The notes beneath the pieces are model-generated. The model saw nothing but the letters and a program-made list of their open reading frames with translations. It was not told the origin of the DNA and did no database searches. The translations under genes and the position numbers were made by a program. A stretch of DNA of 64,000 nt from JACCZX01 sp963791315. GTDB taxonomy: Bacteria; Pseudomonadota; Gammaproteobacteria; Burkholderiales; Burkholderiaceae_F. The number at the start of each line of letters is the position of its first letter. Position 1 is the stretch's first letter. Positions 26,199 through 37,187 of this stretch are shown here, one piece after another. The stretch is taken from the NCBI GenBank assembly GCA_963791315.1, contig CAWBRQ010000006.1:186001-250000 (forward strand), in the 5' to 3' direction.

Positions 26199-27045
26199 AT
26201 GTGCCTGATGGTTTTGCGTGGCGCTCGCATCCGGACTACCCGCTGGTGCTGGCGGCCAATCGCGACGAGTTCTATTCGCGGCGCACGCGCCCGGCCGCAT
26301 GGTGGGGCAAACGCGGTGTCAGTGCTCGCGGGACACGATGAAGAGGCCGGCGGAACCTGGCTCGGCATCACGCGCCGCGGCCGCTTTGCGGCCCTGACCA
26401 ACGTTCGCGCACCCAGCGAGCGCAATCCGCATGCGCCTTCACGCGGCGACCCTGGTGCTGTCTGCGTTGCAATCGCCGGAGACGGCCGCCGCGTGGCTCG
26501 AATCGAATGCGTCTCGAATGCGCGTGTACAACGGCTTTAATCTCTTGCTCGGCGACGTCGTGCCCGTGACAAACGGCGACAGTTCCGTCGAGCCGCGCTG
26601 GACTATTTCACCAACCGCGCTCGAGGCACCCGCTCGCACGCTCGCGCCAGGCGTGTACGGCTTGTCCAATGCCGTCGCTCGATACGCCGTGGCCGAAGGT
26701 CACGCGTGCAGTCACGCGCATTCGCCTGCTCTATCGCTTCCCGAGTGGATCTCGATGATGTTGGTGCGCCTTCTCGAAAATCGTGAGCTCGCGCGCGACT
26801 CCGAGCTTCCGTCGACCGGAGTTCCGTACGAATGGGAACGCGCTCTTTCGTCGATCCAGATCCGCGCGAATGGCTACGGCACTCGGGCCACCACGGTGAT
26901 CACCGTGCGCAATGATGGCCTTACTACGTTTTTGGAACGCACGTACGACACGAGCGATCCGCAGCGATTGTCCGACCGACACTACGAGTTCACGATCGAT
27001 CGAGCGTCGAGCCTGGCGCGCATCAAAGCGCCGGGACCGAGCTGA
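26199..27045 (+). CDS. NRDE/TANGO2-family protein (several apparent frameshifts)
   Basis: The family is named for the motif seen here as LAANRDEFYSRRT, which occurs in an out-of-start frame after an early shift at about 26216 (MCLMVL then AWRSHPDYPLV). A further shift near 26325 restores VLAGHDEEAGGTWLGITRRG and LTNVRAPSERNPHAPSRG, and another near 26440 leads to a clean C-terminal half ending at 27045. The full length is about 280 residues, normal for the family. Biochemical role is uncertain; eukaryotic TANGO2 has been linked to lipid and haem handling. The gene follows ygfZ by 12 bp. Confidence 0.85.
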
Positions 27046-27050
27046 TCAAG

Positions 27051-27471
27051 CTAGAGCGGGCAGCGCATGTCGATGTGCGGGATGCCGGCGTCTCGTATTC
27101 GGCTGCCGTACACCTCGTAACCGTGCTTTCGATAGAACTCTGTCGCGTGCGTCTGTGCGCTCAGCACAGCGTGGCGATGGCCGCGACGCCGCGCTTCGTC
27201 CATCAGTGCTCTGAGCAGCGCACTGCCGACGCCGCTACCGCGCGCCGGCTTCGCAACAGCCATGCGCCCGATGTGACCATCGGGCAGCAAACGCCCGGTC
27301 CCGATTGCCGCCGCCATCGGCATCGAAGGCCACTGCATGAACGAACGCGGGTCGAAGCGAATCGAGTTCCATTTCGGCAGGCACTTTCTGCTCTTCGACG
27401 AAGACGGCAAAGCGGAACGGCTCGGCCCAGTGCCGCATCGCCTCCCAATCACCCAGCTCGATGCGCGGCAT
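27051..27471 (-). CDS. GNAT-family acetyltransferase, ElaA-like (apparent frameshifts)
   Basis: About 140 residues of a GNAT acetyltransferase are recoverable. The start region reads MPRIELGDWEAMRHWAEPFR, then FVEEQKVPAEMELD, a motif of ElaA-type members. After a break near 27335 it continues GTGRLLPDGHIGRMAVAKPA and RGSGVGSALLRALMDEARRR, the acetyl-CoA-binding loop, and ends in YRKHGYEVYG. The target is unknown. It is the last gene of the long minus-strand run and overlaps the thioesterase by 23 bp. Confidence 0.82.
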
Positions 27472-27923
27472 CCGCTCCGTCTTCGGGCACGGTGGTTTCG
27501 AACTCCCGGATCGCGCTCGCGCATTTGCGTCGGCAGCGGCTGTGCGGTTCGCGAGCCAGGTCGGTGTGACGTAGACGAGTTCTGCCGTCGATCAGACGGG
27601 TCTGTTGCCTGCGCGGCGGAACATCCCGACCTCGAACACGAGGCTGGTCGTTCCGAGCCGCGCAGTGCGTCCACATACCTCGAGTTCGTCGTCGTAGCGC
27701 GCCGGCGCGAGAAGTATTCGACCGTCGCCTTGCGCACGAACAGATCGGAGCCGATGTCGATGAACTCGGCCGGATACGGCATGCCGATCGCCCGCCAGTA
27801 CTCGGTTACGCAGACATCGCAGTATAGTCAGGTAGTGGCCGTTGAAGACCACGCCCTGCAGGTCGACTTCGGCCCAGCGCACCCGCAGGGCAGCGGCAGG
27901 CGGTAGTCGTCATACGGCGTCAC
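27449..27923 (-). CDS. YbgC-like acyl-CoA thioesterase (apparent frameshifts)
   Basis: This hotdog-fold thioesterase of about 155 residues would hydrolyse an acyl-CoA. A GTG start at 27923 overlaps the stop of the M16 gene as GTGA and gives MTPYDDYRLPLP. VRWAEVDLQGVVFNGHYLT carries the 4HBT signature with the catalytic Asp before the GVV loop. The frame breaks several times; the pieces GMPYPAEFIDIGSDLFVRKA, ARYDDELEVCGRTARLGTTS and ELVYVTPTWLANRT appear in the order expected for the family. It lies in a run of acyl-CoA genes, so a housekeeping or pathway role is possible. Confidence 0.78.
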
Positions 27924-30674
27924 TTGACGCCTTTCTTCGCGTCGCCGGCGATCACGAAACGTCATCTTCGCCGGATCGATGTACTTGCGGAACGCCGCAC
28001 TGACCTCAGCCGGCGTGACGGCACGCAGGCGATCCTCGAACTGTCTCGAGAACGCGAACGTCCGGCCAAGGTCCAGGTTGCCGATCCAGGCGCTGGCGAC
28101 GCACCGTGTCCTGCGAGCGATTCAGCGCCGCGCTCCTGCAGCAGTCCTTTTTCGCGTCGTCAACCTCGGTCGGCGGTGAATCCATCCTGCGGGCGCGCTC
28201 GAGTTCTTCGCGCAGCGCCTGCTCGGCGCGATTCGCGCATTCTGCGGCGCCACGATGCCGCCGATCGTGAACGAAGCCAGGCGTTCGCGCGAGCCGAGTG
28301 CAGACCGGCGCCAGACGCCGTAGCTGAGGCCGTCCTTCTGCCGCAGCCGGACCATCACACGGTTGGCGAGGCCGGAGCCGCCGCCGAGGATCTCGGTGGC
28401 GATCGTCAGCGCCGCTGCATCGGGGTCATCGTCGCGCAGAGGGAACTCCTGGGCGCGCGCGAATGACCGCGTTTTCCTTGTCCGGCGTGTCGACGACCAG
28501 CGCGCCGGCTTCACATCGCGGTATTCGCGGTCCACTCGCGCATAAGGCGCCTTGGAGGCCCAGTCGGCGAACTGCTCCTTCACCAGTGGCTTCGATCGCC
28601 TGCGCGTCGAAATCGCCGACGATCGAGATCTCGCCGCGGGCGGTCCCGTAGAAGTCGCTGTGATACTTCTTCACCGCGTCGAGCGGCGTCTTGCTGACGA
28701 CCTCGATGCGCTCCTTCAACGGCACGTAGTAGCGCGGGTCGCCGGCCGGATAGGTGTTGAAATGCGTCGCCAGCACGTCGCGCGACATCGCCTCCGGATT
28801 GTCAAGCTGCGACGACAGCCCGAGTCACCAGTTCGCGCTGCAGCTGCTGGTACTCGGTCGCCGGGAAACGCCGCATTGCGCAGCACGTGCGGCCAGCAGC
28901 CGCAGTGCTGCCGGCAGGTTTGCGCGCGTCGTCTGAAACGAGAGCAAGGCCTCCTGTCATCTGTAACCGGGTCATCTCGTCGGCGATCTGCTGCCGCGTC
29001 AGCTTGTCGGTGCCACGCGCCAGCATCGCAGCCGACCAACTCACCCTCGATCATCCGGCCTTTTAGCGTGGCCGCATCGCCCCAGCGAAAGTTGGTGCGG
29101 ACGTTGACGGTTTCGCCGCGGTTGCGCTTCGGCAGCAGCGCGATCTTCAGGTCGCCGAAATCAGCACGCGCGTGCGCTTGTCGATATTTTCCTGCGACGG
29201 ATCGAAGGCCTCGGAGACCTGCCCTTCGCGGACGGCTTGTAGTCTGCCAGCAGCGCGCTCGCGGTCGGCGCCGCGGGGATCTCCGCGCGCTGCGGACTAT
29301 CTTCCGGAATGAAGAAGCCGACGACGCGGTTGTCGCGCACGAAGTAGCGCGTCGCCGCGTCGTCGACATCCTTCGCGGTCACTTTCGCCAGCCGGTCGCG
29401 CGAATAGAAGAACAGGCGCCAGTCACCGAGCGCGATGTACTCCGACAGTCCAACACCGAACGCCTGCGGATCGGCCAGTGCGCGATCGTATCGGTCTTCT
29501 GCTTCTGCAACGTGCGCTTCATCTCCGCTTCGGTCGCGGGCTGTCTTGGCGAACGAGGTCCCTTCGATGACCTCGATCATCGTCTGGCGCCACCGGCTCG
29601 AGCGGCTCGCCCTTCTTGACGACCGCACCGAACATGAACAAAACCGGGATCCTTCGCGCCGACGCTGATAGCCGAAGACCTGCGACGCCTTGCCGCTTTC
29701 GACCAGCGCCTTGTGCAGCCGGCCGTTCGGCGTGTCGCCGAGGATGTCGACGGCGAAGTCCGATCGGCAGCAGCTCGCGGACTGCAGCGACGTCGGGATG
29801 CGATACGCGACCTGACGATCTGCACCTCGCCCTTGCGCCGGACGTGAACTGGCGCTCGCCGTCGTGGGTCGGTTCACTCGGTCCACAGCACCGGCAGAGG
29901 TCCGCTTCGGCTTCGGGATGCTTGCCGAACGCGTCGGCGATCCAGCGCAGCGTCTTAGCCTCATCGAACTTGCCGGCAACGATCAGCACCGCGTTATCCG
30001 GCTGGTAATACATCCGGTAAAACGCCTGCAGGTTCTCGATGCGCACGTTTTCGATGTCGGAGCGCGCACCGATCGTCGACTTGCCGTAGTTGTGCCAGTC
30101 GTAGAGCATCGACTGGTTGCGTCGAACATCAGCCGCGTCGGATCGTTCTTGCCCCTCTCGAACTCGTTGCGAACGACCGTCATCTCGGAATCGAGATCTT
30201 TTTTCGCGATGAACGAATTGACCATCGCGTCGGCCGACCAGTCGATCGCCCACTTCAGGTTGTCGTCGCTCGCCTGGAACGTGGAAAAGTAGTTGGTGCG
30301 ATCGAGCCACGTCTGCCGTTGTTCTGAAACCCGCGCCGGTTGAACTCGACGTCCGGCTTCAGAAAGTTCTTCGAGCCCTTGAAGATCAGAGTGCTCGAGC
30401 AGATGCGCCATGCCGGTTTCGCCGTAGTTCTCCTGACGCGAACCCGACCAGGTAGGTGATGTTGACCGTCGCCGTCGGTTTCGACGGATCGGCAAACAGG
30501 ACGATGCGCAGTCCGTTCGCGAGTCGATATTCGGTGATGCCTTCGACCGTCGGGCCGCGCGTCACGCCGGGCGGCGTGGCGTAACCGGACGGACGTGCGT
30601 CTGGGCTCAGCGTGATGGTGCAAGGAGCAGCTGAACAGCGAGCGACGCCGCATGGCGCGCAAACTTGCGTTCAT
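27920..30674 (-). CDS. M16 (pitrilysin-type) zinc metalloprotease, two-domain (many apparent frameshifts)
   Basis: The span fits a 915-residue insulinase-type protease with two M16 units. The first unit has the inverted zinc motif HLLEHL (GMAHLLEHLIFKG), then NGTTWLDRTNYFSTF, MTVVRNEFERGKNDP and YYQPDNAVLIVAGKFDEAK; the Glu in VRNEFE is the third ligand. The second unit retains TNFRWGDAATLKG, VGDFDAQAIEA, EREYRD-like and FPLRDDDPDAAALTIATEIL segments without a zinc motif, as usual. The N-terminus (MNASLRAMRRRSLFS) suggests a signal peptide. More than ten frame changes are needed, too many to map. It is probably a periplasmic peptidase; there is no obvious link to the neighbouring transporter genes. 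Confidence 0.8.
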
Positions 30675-30677
30675 GGG

Positions 30678-31668
30678 TCAGGCTCGTTCGGACTCCAATG
30701 ATTGATGCCAGCCGCTGATCGATGCAGTCGCGTGCGACTGAACCGCGCGACGCGAGTCAGGATCAGCTGCAGGAACGTCGGCGATCGACTTGGGCGATCG
30801 CCTGCGGTTCCTCGTGCGCGACCCAGTGCGTGCCTTGCCGGGATTCGTTCGATCGTCAGGTCGTCGACAAGTTCATCGAGACCGTCGAGCAACGGAGCGG
30901 GCAACGCGGGGTCGGCCTCTCCCCAGATCACCAGCGTCGGCACGCGCACGCGAAACTGTGTGGGATCGAGCTGCAGCTTGCGACGCGACCGGGGTCGTCA
31001 TCGGTCGGCGGGTAAAGCGGCGAGGCGCGGTAATAGTTAACGCCACCGGTCAGGCCTCTTTGCCAGACTTCTCTGTAGCGCCGAGCGCGCTCCGGCGTGT
31101 ACCAGGGCGCGCTTCGCGCTGCATCGATAGAAAAAACCTTTCCAGCGCGGCGTAGTCCTGTCTTCAGCGAGTGCGCTTTCCGACCCTGCCCTGCGCAACC
31201 AGTTCATGTAGGCGCTTGCCTCTCGCTGTCGGGCGCTGTGGACGAGCTCTCGTGCAAACGGGATCGGATGCGGCGAATTCAAAACGATCAGACGCTCGAC
31301 GCGCTGCGGATGCGCGATCGCCCATTGCCAGGCCGCCGCTCCTCCCCAGTCGTGTCCGACGACGATCGCGCTTTGATAGCCAAGGTGTTGCACGAATCGT
31401 TCGAGGTCGTCGACGATCTCGCGCATGCGGTAGGCGGTGACCGCAGTCGGTTGGCTGGAAAGGTTGAATCCGCGCAGATCGGGTGCGACGGCGTAATGGC
31501 TCGCGCCGAAGTGCGGAAGGACGTCTTCCCATGCAGCCCAGTATTCGGGAAAGCCGTGCAGGAACAGCATCAGCGCGGCCACTGGGGTCGCCGCAACTCA
31601 CGTAGATGCAAACGGATTCCATTTGCCAGGTCGGCAAACTGTCCCTCTCGAATTACGGTGTGGATGAC
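30678..31668 (-). CDS. Alpha/beta hydrolase, epoxide hydrolase-like (apparent frameshifts, start uncertain)
   Basis: The product is an alpha/beta hydrolase of about 325 residues. LMLFLHGFPEYWAAWEDVLP provides the HGFPE oxyanion motif typical of epoxide hydrolases and haloalkane dehalogenases; IVVGHDWGGAAAWQW has the nucleophile Asp; VPTLVIWGEADPAL has the acid, and GTHWVAHEEP the catalytic His after a frame change. The C-terminus in the corrected frame ends at 30678, six bases before the M16 start. No ATG fits the N-terminus (VIHTVIREGQFADLANGIRL), so the start at 31668 is approximate. Substrate unknown. Confidence 0.8.
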
Positions 31669-31677
31669 CCGCGTCCC

Positions 31678-32566
31678 TCAGCCTAGCCGCGGTTTTGCAT
31701 CGGGCCGCGTCGCATAGGGGTCGGCCGGAGGCTTCCCGTTCATTACCGAATCGAAGCGTGCCTGCACCGCGGGCAAGATCTGCGGATGCGTAAAAACGTA
31801 GAAGCGATTCTCTCGTATCGCATCGAACGTTAGCTGCGCAACTTGTTCGGCCGTGATGCCGCCCGCTCGACACCGCTTTCGCGGTGGCGTTGTGGGCCAT
31901 TTTCTGCGAAGCGGTCACTGCCCCGTTGCGGTTGGCGAGGTCGGCCGGGCGATTGCGATGCGAGTCGGCGATTCCGGTCGGCACAAATGCGGGAGACAGC
32001 ACGCTGACGCCGAGCGTTGAACCTGCCATCTGCAGATCGTGATAAAGCGTCTCCGACAGAGCGACCACCGCGTGTTTCGATACGTTGTAGACGCCCATTA
32101 ACGGCGGCGTCAGCCACCCAGCCATCGACGCCGTATTGACGACGTGCCCCCATTCACCGCGCGCGTTCGCTTCAAGCATGCGTGGAACGAAGTGCCGCAC
32201 TCCGTGCACGACGCCCATCAGGTTAACGCCCATCACCCATTGCCAATCTTGATCGGTGGTCTCCCACAGATAACCGCCGCCACCCACACCGGCGTTGTTC
32301 ATCAGCAAATTGACGTCGCCAAAGTGTTGATGCACGTGATCTGACCATTGCTTAACCTGCACCGAGTCAGCGACGTCGACGACATCGCCGGTGAGATCAG
32401 CACCCGCGTCTTTCAGTTCCGCAACAGTGGTCGTCAAAGCATCAGGCTGAACGTCGGACAGCGCGAGTCGCATGCCGAGCTGCGCACCCAGCCGTGCGAA
32501 TTCGCGCCCGAAGCCACTGCCTGCGCCGGTAATCGCAGCGACCTTGCCGCGCAATGGCTGCGTCAT
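31678..32566 (-). CDS. Short-chain dehydrogenase/reductase (one apparent frameshift)
   Basis: This SDR of about 295 residues has the cofactor motif ITGAGSGFGREFAR (TGxxxGxG), the NNAG motif in LLMNNAGVGGGG, and the active-site YNVSKHA. The frame changes at about 31870; the continuing frame reads GGITAEQVAQLTFDAIREN and YVFTHPQILPAVQARFDS and ends at 31678, which is the usual C-terminus of this SDR subgroup. Acidic SDVQPDA after the second strand favours NAD. The ATG overlaps the MDR stop by one base (TAATG). Confidence 0.88.
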
Positions 32567-33575
32567 TAGGCCAGCTTGACCAGCTGCTTACCGAAGTTAG
32601 CGCCCTTCAGCATGCCGAGGAACGCCTGCGGCGCATTCTCGATGCCGCGTGCCACGGTCTCGCGATACTTGATGCGTCCGGCGGCGACGTGTTCGCCCAG
32701 GTCCTTCAGCGCCGCTGGCCAGACGTCCATGTGTTCGGTCACTATGAAGCCTTGCATTGTCAGCCGGCTGATCAAGAACCAGCTTGGATTTTCGATCGGG
32801 ATCGGTTGTCCGTCATAACCGGCGATCAGGCCGCACAACGCAATGCGCCCGTACGTATTCATACGGGGTAACACGGCGTTCATCACTGTGCCGCCGACAT
32901 TCTCGAAGTAGCCATCGACACCGTTCGGCGCTGCTTCCTTCAAGCGTTTGCTCAGACCCTCAGGCGTGCTCTCAGATTTGTAATCGATGCACGCATCGAA
33001 ACCGAGTTCTTCGGTGACGTAACGGCACTTCTCATCTCCGCCGGCGAACCCGATCGCACGCAGCCCGCGGATCCGTGCCAGCTGACCGACGACGCTGCCG
33101 ACTGCTCCACTCGCGGCCGAGACGACGATCGTCTGACCGTCGCGCGGGTCGATAACCCGATTCAATCCGTACCACGCGGTCACACCGGGCATGCCAACCG
33201 CCCCGAGGTACGCCGACAATGGGATGTGGCGAGTGTCCACTTTGAAGACTCCAGTCCCGTCGGACACGGCATATTCCTGCCACCCGAAGTACCCGACGAC
33301 CTTGCTGCCGACCGCAAATCCCGGGTTACGGGATTCGATCACTTCACCGGCAGTTCCTCCCTGCATCACTTCGTCGAGCGCCTGCGGTTGCGCGTAGGAC
33401 CGGCTTTCATTCATGCGGCCGCGCATGTACGGGTCGAGTGACAACCAGTGATTGCGAACGACGAATCTGCCCGGGCTGTAGTGTCGGCACCGGTACTTCC
33501 TCGAGACGGAAATTTGACGTTGTGCGCGACGGCCTTGGGCCGGCTGGCGAGAACGACTCTGCGATTAGTGGCCAT
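32566..33575 (-). CDS. NADPH-dependent medium-chain reductase, CurA/leukotriene-B4 reductase-like (two apparent frameshifts)
   Basis: This zinc-free MDR reductase of about 336 residues probably reduces the double bond of an enone. The N-terminus starts MATNRRVVLASRPK at 33575, then passes through two frame changes (about 33520 and 33470; EEVPVPTLQPGQ and FVVRNHW) before a clean run from LSLDPYMRGRMNESRSY. IVVSAASGAVGSVVGQLARI is the NADPH-binding loop and FENVGG the family substrate motif. It is followed with one-base overlap by an SDR, so the two reductases are coupled. Confidence 0.9.
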
Positions 33576-33583
33576 CTTTGTGT

Positions 33584-34363
33584 CTAGTACGAGGTTGCGC
33601 CGCCATCGACGGCGAGGATTTGTCCGGTGATGTGCTTGCCTGCGTCCGAGGCAAACAGCAGCGCTGCTCCCTTCAGGTCTTCTTCGTCGCCAAGGCGATT
33701 CAGTGGTGCCAAGCGCGCCAGCGCGTCTTCTCCGAGCTGCTTAATGACACCCTTCGTCATCTTCGAAGGAAAAAACCCCGGTGCGAGTGCGTTGACGGTA
33801 ATGTTGTACTTGCCCCATTCGGCCGCCAGCGTACGCGTGAAATTCACCAGCGCTCCCTTGCTGGTGTTGTAGGCGATCGTGCTGATCGTTCCAGGGGCAT
33901 TGCCCGACAGGCCCGCGATCGAAGCCACGTTGATGACGCGACCGCTGCGCCGAGGAATCATCGACGTGCGCCCGACCGCCTGCGTCAATAGGAAAATACC
34001 GCGCACGTTGAGGTTCATCACCTTGTCCCACGCCTCGAGCGGATGATCCTCGGCCGGTGCGCCCCACGTCGCGCCGGCGTTGTTGACCAGAATGTCGATT
34101 TCGCCGAGGTGCGCGCGTGCGGCGGCTGCGAGCCGCGCGATGTCATCCGGGTTCGATGAGTCCGCTGCAATCGCGTGTGCGTCAACGCCTTTCGCTTTGA
34201 GGTTTCCGCTGGCCGCCTGCAATTCGTCCATCTTGCGCGCGGACAGGACAAGTCGCGCACCCATCTCGCCGAGCGCTTCGGCGATCTGCAATCCAAGTCC
34301 GCGCGAGCCGCCGGTGATCAACGCGGTCTTGCCGCTTAGATCGAACAGCTCTCTAAGCGACAT
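33584..34363 (-). CDS. Short-chain dehydrogenase/reductase (FabG-like)
   Basis: This intact 259-residue SDR shows ITGGSRGLGLQIAEALGE, the NNAG motif in ILVNNAGATWG, and the catalytic Tyr/Lys in IAYNTSKGAL. ARK after the second strand suggests NADP preference. It ends IDGG-like AVDGGATSY, as FabG-type enzymes do. Lying 15 bp after a FadJ-type gene and 8 bp before the MDR gene, it may act on a hydroxyacyl-CoA or ketone of the same pathway. Confidence 0.93.
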   Translation of the reverse strand: MSLRELFDLSGKTALITGGSRGLGLQIAEALGEMGARLVLSARKMDELQAASGNLKAKGVDAHAIAADSSNPDDIARLAAAARAHLGEIDILVNNAGATWGAPAEDHPLEAWDKVMNLNVRGIFLLTQAVGRTSMIPRRSGRVINVASIAGLSGNAPGTISTIAYNTSKGALVNFTRTLAAEWGKYNITVNALAPGFFPSKMTKGVIKQLGEDALARLAPLNRLGDEEDLKGAALLFASDAGKHITGQILAVDGGATSY

Positions 34364-34378
34364 CGGGTTTCGCAGAAC

Positions 34379-36472
34379 CTACCGCGGCCATTGGCTACTT
34401 CCCGCCGACTCCTGCAGCAATTTCGCTGGCTGCCAGAACTTCGCATCGGCGTGTTTGTTGCGCGCGAATTCGCGCATCGACTCGACCACGTTTTTCAAGC
34501 CGACCGTCTGCGCATAGAACATCGGGCCACCCTTTGCCGCTGGAAAACCGTAGCCGGTCAGATAGACGACGTCGATATCGCTGGCGCGAAGTGCAATCCC
34601 TTCCTCGAGAATCTTGGCGCCTTCGTTGACCAGGGCGTAAACGCAGCGTTGCACGATCTCATCTTCTGTAATAACTCGCGGCGTCATACCGATTTCATTT
34701 CGATACTGCGTCACTAGTTCGTCTATTGCCGGATCGGGCTTTGCAGTCCGGTCGCCTGCCTCGTATCGATACCAGCCCTTGCCTGTTTTCTGGCCCAGCC
34801 GCCCAAGCTCGACAACACGATCGCCCACACGGCTGTATGTGACATGCGGCTTTTCGACGTAGCGGCGCTGACGAATCGCGTAACCGATATCCAAACCCGC
34901 CAAGTCGCCCACGGCAAACGGACCCATCGCCATTCCAAACCGAACCATCGCCGCGTCGACCTGCTGTGGCGAGGCGCCTTCGTCGACCAGGAACATCGAC
35001 TGCCGCAGGTACTGCTCAAGCATGCGGTTGCCGATGAAACCGTCACACACGCCGGACACGACACCGACCTTTTTCAGCCGCTTTGCGAGCTGCATCACGG
35101 TCGCAAGCACATCCTTGCTCGTTTGCTTGCCGCGCACGATCTCGAGCAATCGCATCACGTTCGCCGGGCTGAAAAAATGTGTGCCGATCACGTCCTGCGG
35201 CCGAGCGGTCGCGGCAGCAATCTGATCGACATCAAGAGTCGAGGTGTTGGTGGCCAGGATCGCGCCGCGCTTGCCGACTGCATCCAGACGCTTGAACACA
35301 TTCTGCTTGACGGCCATGTCTTCATACGCGGCCTCGATCACGATGTCGGCTGTGCCGAGTGCATTGAAGTCGAGCGTCGGATGGAGCAACCTCATGCGCT
35401 GCTCCACCTGGTCCATCGTCAAGCGCCCCTTTTTGGCCGTCGCTTCCCAGTTGCGCCGGCACATCGCGAGGCCGCGATCGAGCGCTGCCTGGTCCTTTTC
35501 GAACACGGTCACCGGAATTCCAGCGTTGGCAAGACTCATCGCAATGCCACCGCCCATCGTGCCGAAACCGATGACCGCAGCTTTACTGATTGCGCGCGTC
35601 TGCGTCTGCTCCGGCACATCGGGAATCTTCGACGCCGCACGCTCAGCAAAGAACACGTGGCGCAACGCTTTTGATTCGCTCGATTGCACGAGCTCGACAA
35701 AAAACTCACGCTCAAGCGCGATGCCCTGTTCGAACGGCAGCCTGACCGACGCCTCGACCGCCTCGATGCAACGCATCGGCGCCGGTAGTCCACGCGAATG
35801 CCTTGCGGTTTGCTCACGAGCCGCCTTAAAAAAGGAATCGACCGCTTGCCCATCCGGAAGCGTGGCAGGCTGCTCACGCAGTTTTGGATGTTTCGCCTTG
35901 CGTGCGACCTCGTTCGCGAATTCGAGCACACCTTCAAACGATGTGTTTGCGACAATGCGCGCGACCAAGCCATGCTTCAAAGCAGCGTTTGCGTCGATCG
36001 GCTCGCCGCTGACGATCATCTGCAACGCTTGCACGACGCCGATCGCGCGCGGTAAGCGCTGCGTACCGCCCGCCCCTGGCAGCAGACCGATCTTTACTTC
36101 GGGCAATGCGAACAAGGCATCTTGCGTCGCTATTCGATAGTGGCATCCCAGCGCAAGCTCGAGTCCGCCGCCCATGCAGACGCCGTTGACCGCTGCGATC
36201 ACCGGCTTGGTCGAAAGCTCCACGTTGTCGATCACCTGCAGCAGGCTCGGCTGCGCCAGCGCAGCGGGCGTGTTGAATTCCTTGATGTCGGCACCGCCTG
36301 AAAATACCTTGGCGGTACCGGTGATCACGACGGCGCGCACGTCATCATCGCGCAGCGCACGCCCGAGCCCATCGATCAAGCTCTTGCGGGTGCCATGCCC
36401 CAACCCGTTGACCGGCGGATTGTCGATTTGCAGCACCGCGACGCTGCCGCGCTTTTCGTAGTGAGTTGTCAT
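34379..36472 (-). CDS. Bifunctional enoyl-CoA hydratase / 3-hydroxyacyl-CoA dehydrogenase (FadJ/FadB-like)
   Basis: This 697-residue two-domain beta-oxidation enzyme is intact. The N-terminal crotonase unit (1-190) has the oxyanion motif CMGGGLELALGCHYRIA and the catalytic Glu region ALPEVKIGLLPGAGGTQRLP. The dehydrogenase unit has the NAD motif VIGFGTMGGGIAMSLANAG near residue 296 and the His/Glu pair in THFFSPANVMRLLEIVRG. It ends with the C-terminal helical domain. It follows livF by 21 bp, tying the high-affinity uptake system to acyl-CoA breakdown. Confidence 0.95.
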   Translation of the reverse strand: MTTHYEKRGSVAVLQIDNPPVNGLGHGTRKSLIDGLGRALRDDDVRAVVITGTAKVFSGGADIKEFNTPAALAQPSLLQVIDNVELSTKPVIAAVNGVCMGGGLELALGCHYRIATQDALFALPEVKIGLLPGAGGTQRLPRAIGVVQALQMIVSGEPIDANAALKHGLVARIVANTSFEGVLEFANEVARKAKHPKLREQPATLPDGQAVDSFFKAAREQTARHSRGLPAPMRCIEAVEASVRLPFEQGIALEREFFVELVQSSESKALRHVFFAERAASKIPDVPEQTQTRAISKAAVIGFGTMGGGIAMSLANAGIPVTVFEKDQAALDRGLAMCRRNWEATAKKGRLTMDQVEQRMRLLHPTLDFNALGTADIVIEAAYEDMAVKQNVFKRLDAVGKRGAILATNTSTLDVDQIAAATARPQDVIGTHFFSPANVMRLLEIVRGKQTSKDVLATVMQLAKRLKKVGVVSGVCDGFIGNRMLEQYLRQSMFLVDEGASPQQVDAAMVRFGMAMGPFAVGDLAGLDIGYAIRQRRYVEKPHVTYSRVGDRVVELGRLGQKTGKGWYRYEAGDRTAKPDPAIDELVTQYRNEIGMTPRVITEDEIVQRCVYALVNEGAKILEEGIALRASDIDVVYLTGYGFPAAKGGPMFYAQTVGLKNVVESMREFARNKHADAKFWQPAKLLQESAGSSQWPR

Positions 36473-36493
36473 CTGTTGTCCAGCTTCAAGCGG

Positions 36494-37187
36494 TCAAACT
36501 TCGAGCCATTCCTGGCGAATCAATTTGTTGGCCTTCAAATCATCGGGCGTGCCTTCGAACACCATGTGACCGTGCCCCATCACATACACGCGCTGTGAAA
36601 TCTGCAACGCGATCGTCAGCTTCTGTTCGATCAGCAACACTGAGATTCCACGCTCCTTCAGGTGTTGCAAAAACTCCGCGACCATTTTGACAATCATCGG
36701 CGCCAGACCCTCGGTGGGCTCGTCGATGATCACCAGCTCAGGATCGCCCATCATCGTACGCGCGAGAGTCAGCATCTGTTGCTCACCGCCCGACAACACG
36801 CCGGCTTCGGTCCGCGCGCGCTCGCGCAGCCTCGGAAACAGCCGGTACATCTCGTCAACCGTCCAGCGCCCGACATGACGACCCTTGATGCCGAGCCGCA
36901 AATTCTCCTCAACGGTCAGCGTGGGAAAGACGTCGCGGTTCTCAGGCACGTAACCAAGGCCGAGGTGCGCGATTTCATACGCCTTTCTGTTGAATCAAAT
37001 CGTGACCTTTGAAAGTGACAGACCCGGTGCAGTCGACGAGGCCCATGATCGCCTTGGCGGTCGTCGATCGGCCGACGCCGTTGCGCCCGAGCAGGCTGAC
37101 GATCTCGCCACCCGCGACGCTCAGATCGACGCCGTGCAGCACGTGGCTCTTGCCGTAATACGCCTGCAGATTTTCGACGCGCAGCAT
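36494..37187 (-). CDS. livF: Branched-chain-type ABC transporter ATPase LivF (one apparent frameshift)
   Basis: LivF is one of two ATPases of a hydrophobic amino acid transporter (HAAT). It starts at 37187 (MLRVENLQAYYGKSHVLHGV) overlapping the livG stop by one base. The Walker A motif is LLGRNGVGRSTT, with Arg where Lys is canonical; I recall this variant from other LivF proteins, so it may still be active. After a frame change near 36983 come LGYVPENRDVF, the signature LSGGEQQMLTLAR and Walker B LVIIDEPTEGL. Length about 231 residues, normal. Confidence 0.9.

Noticed and set aside
28552..29619. 355-codon plus-strand frame opposite the M16 protease
   Set aside because: It looks attractive only because the true strand is broken by frameshifts; composition is Arg/Ala-rich and the minus strand has the HxxEH protease motifs.
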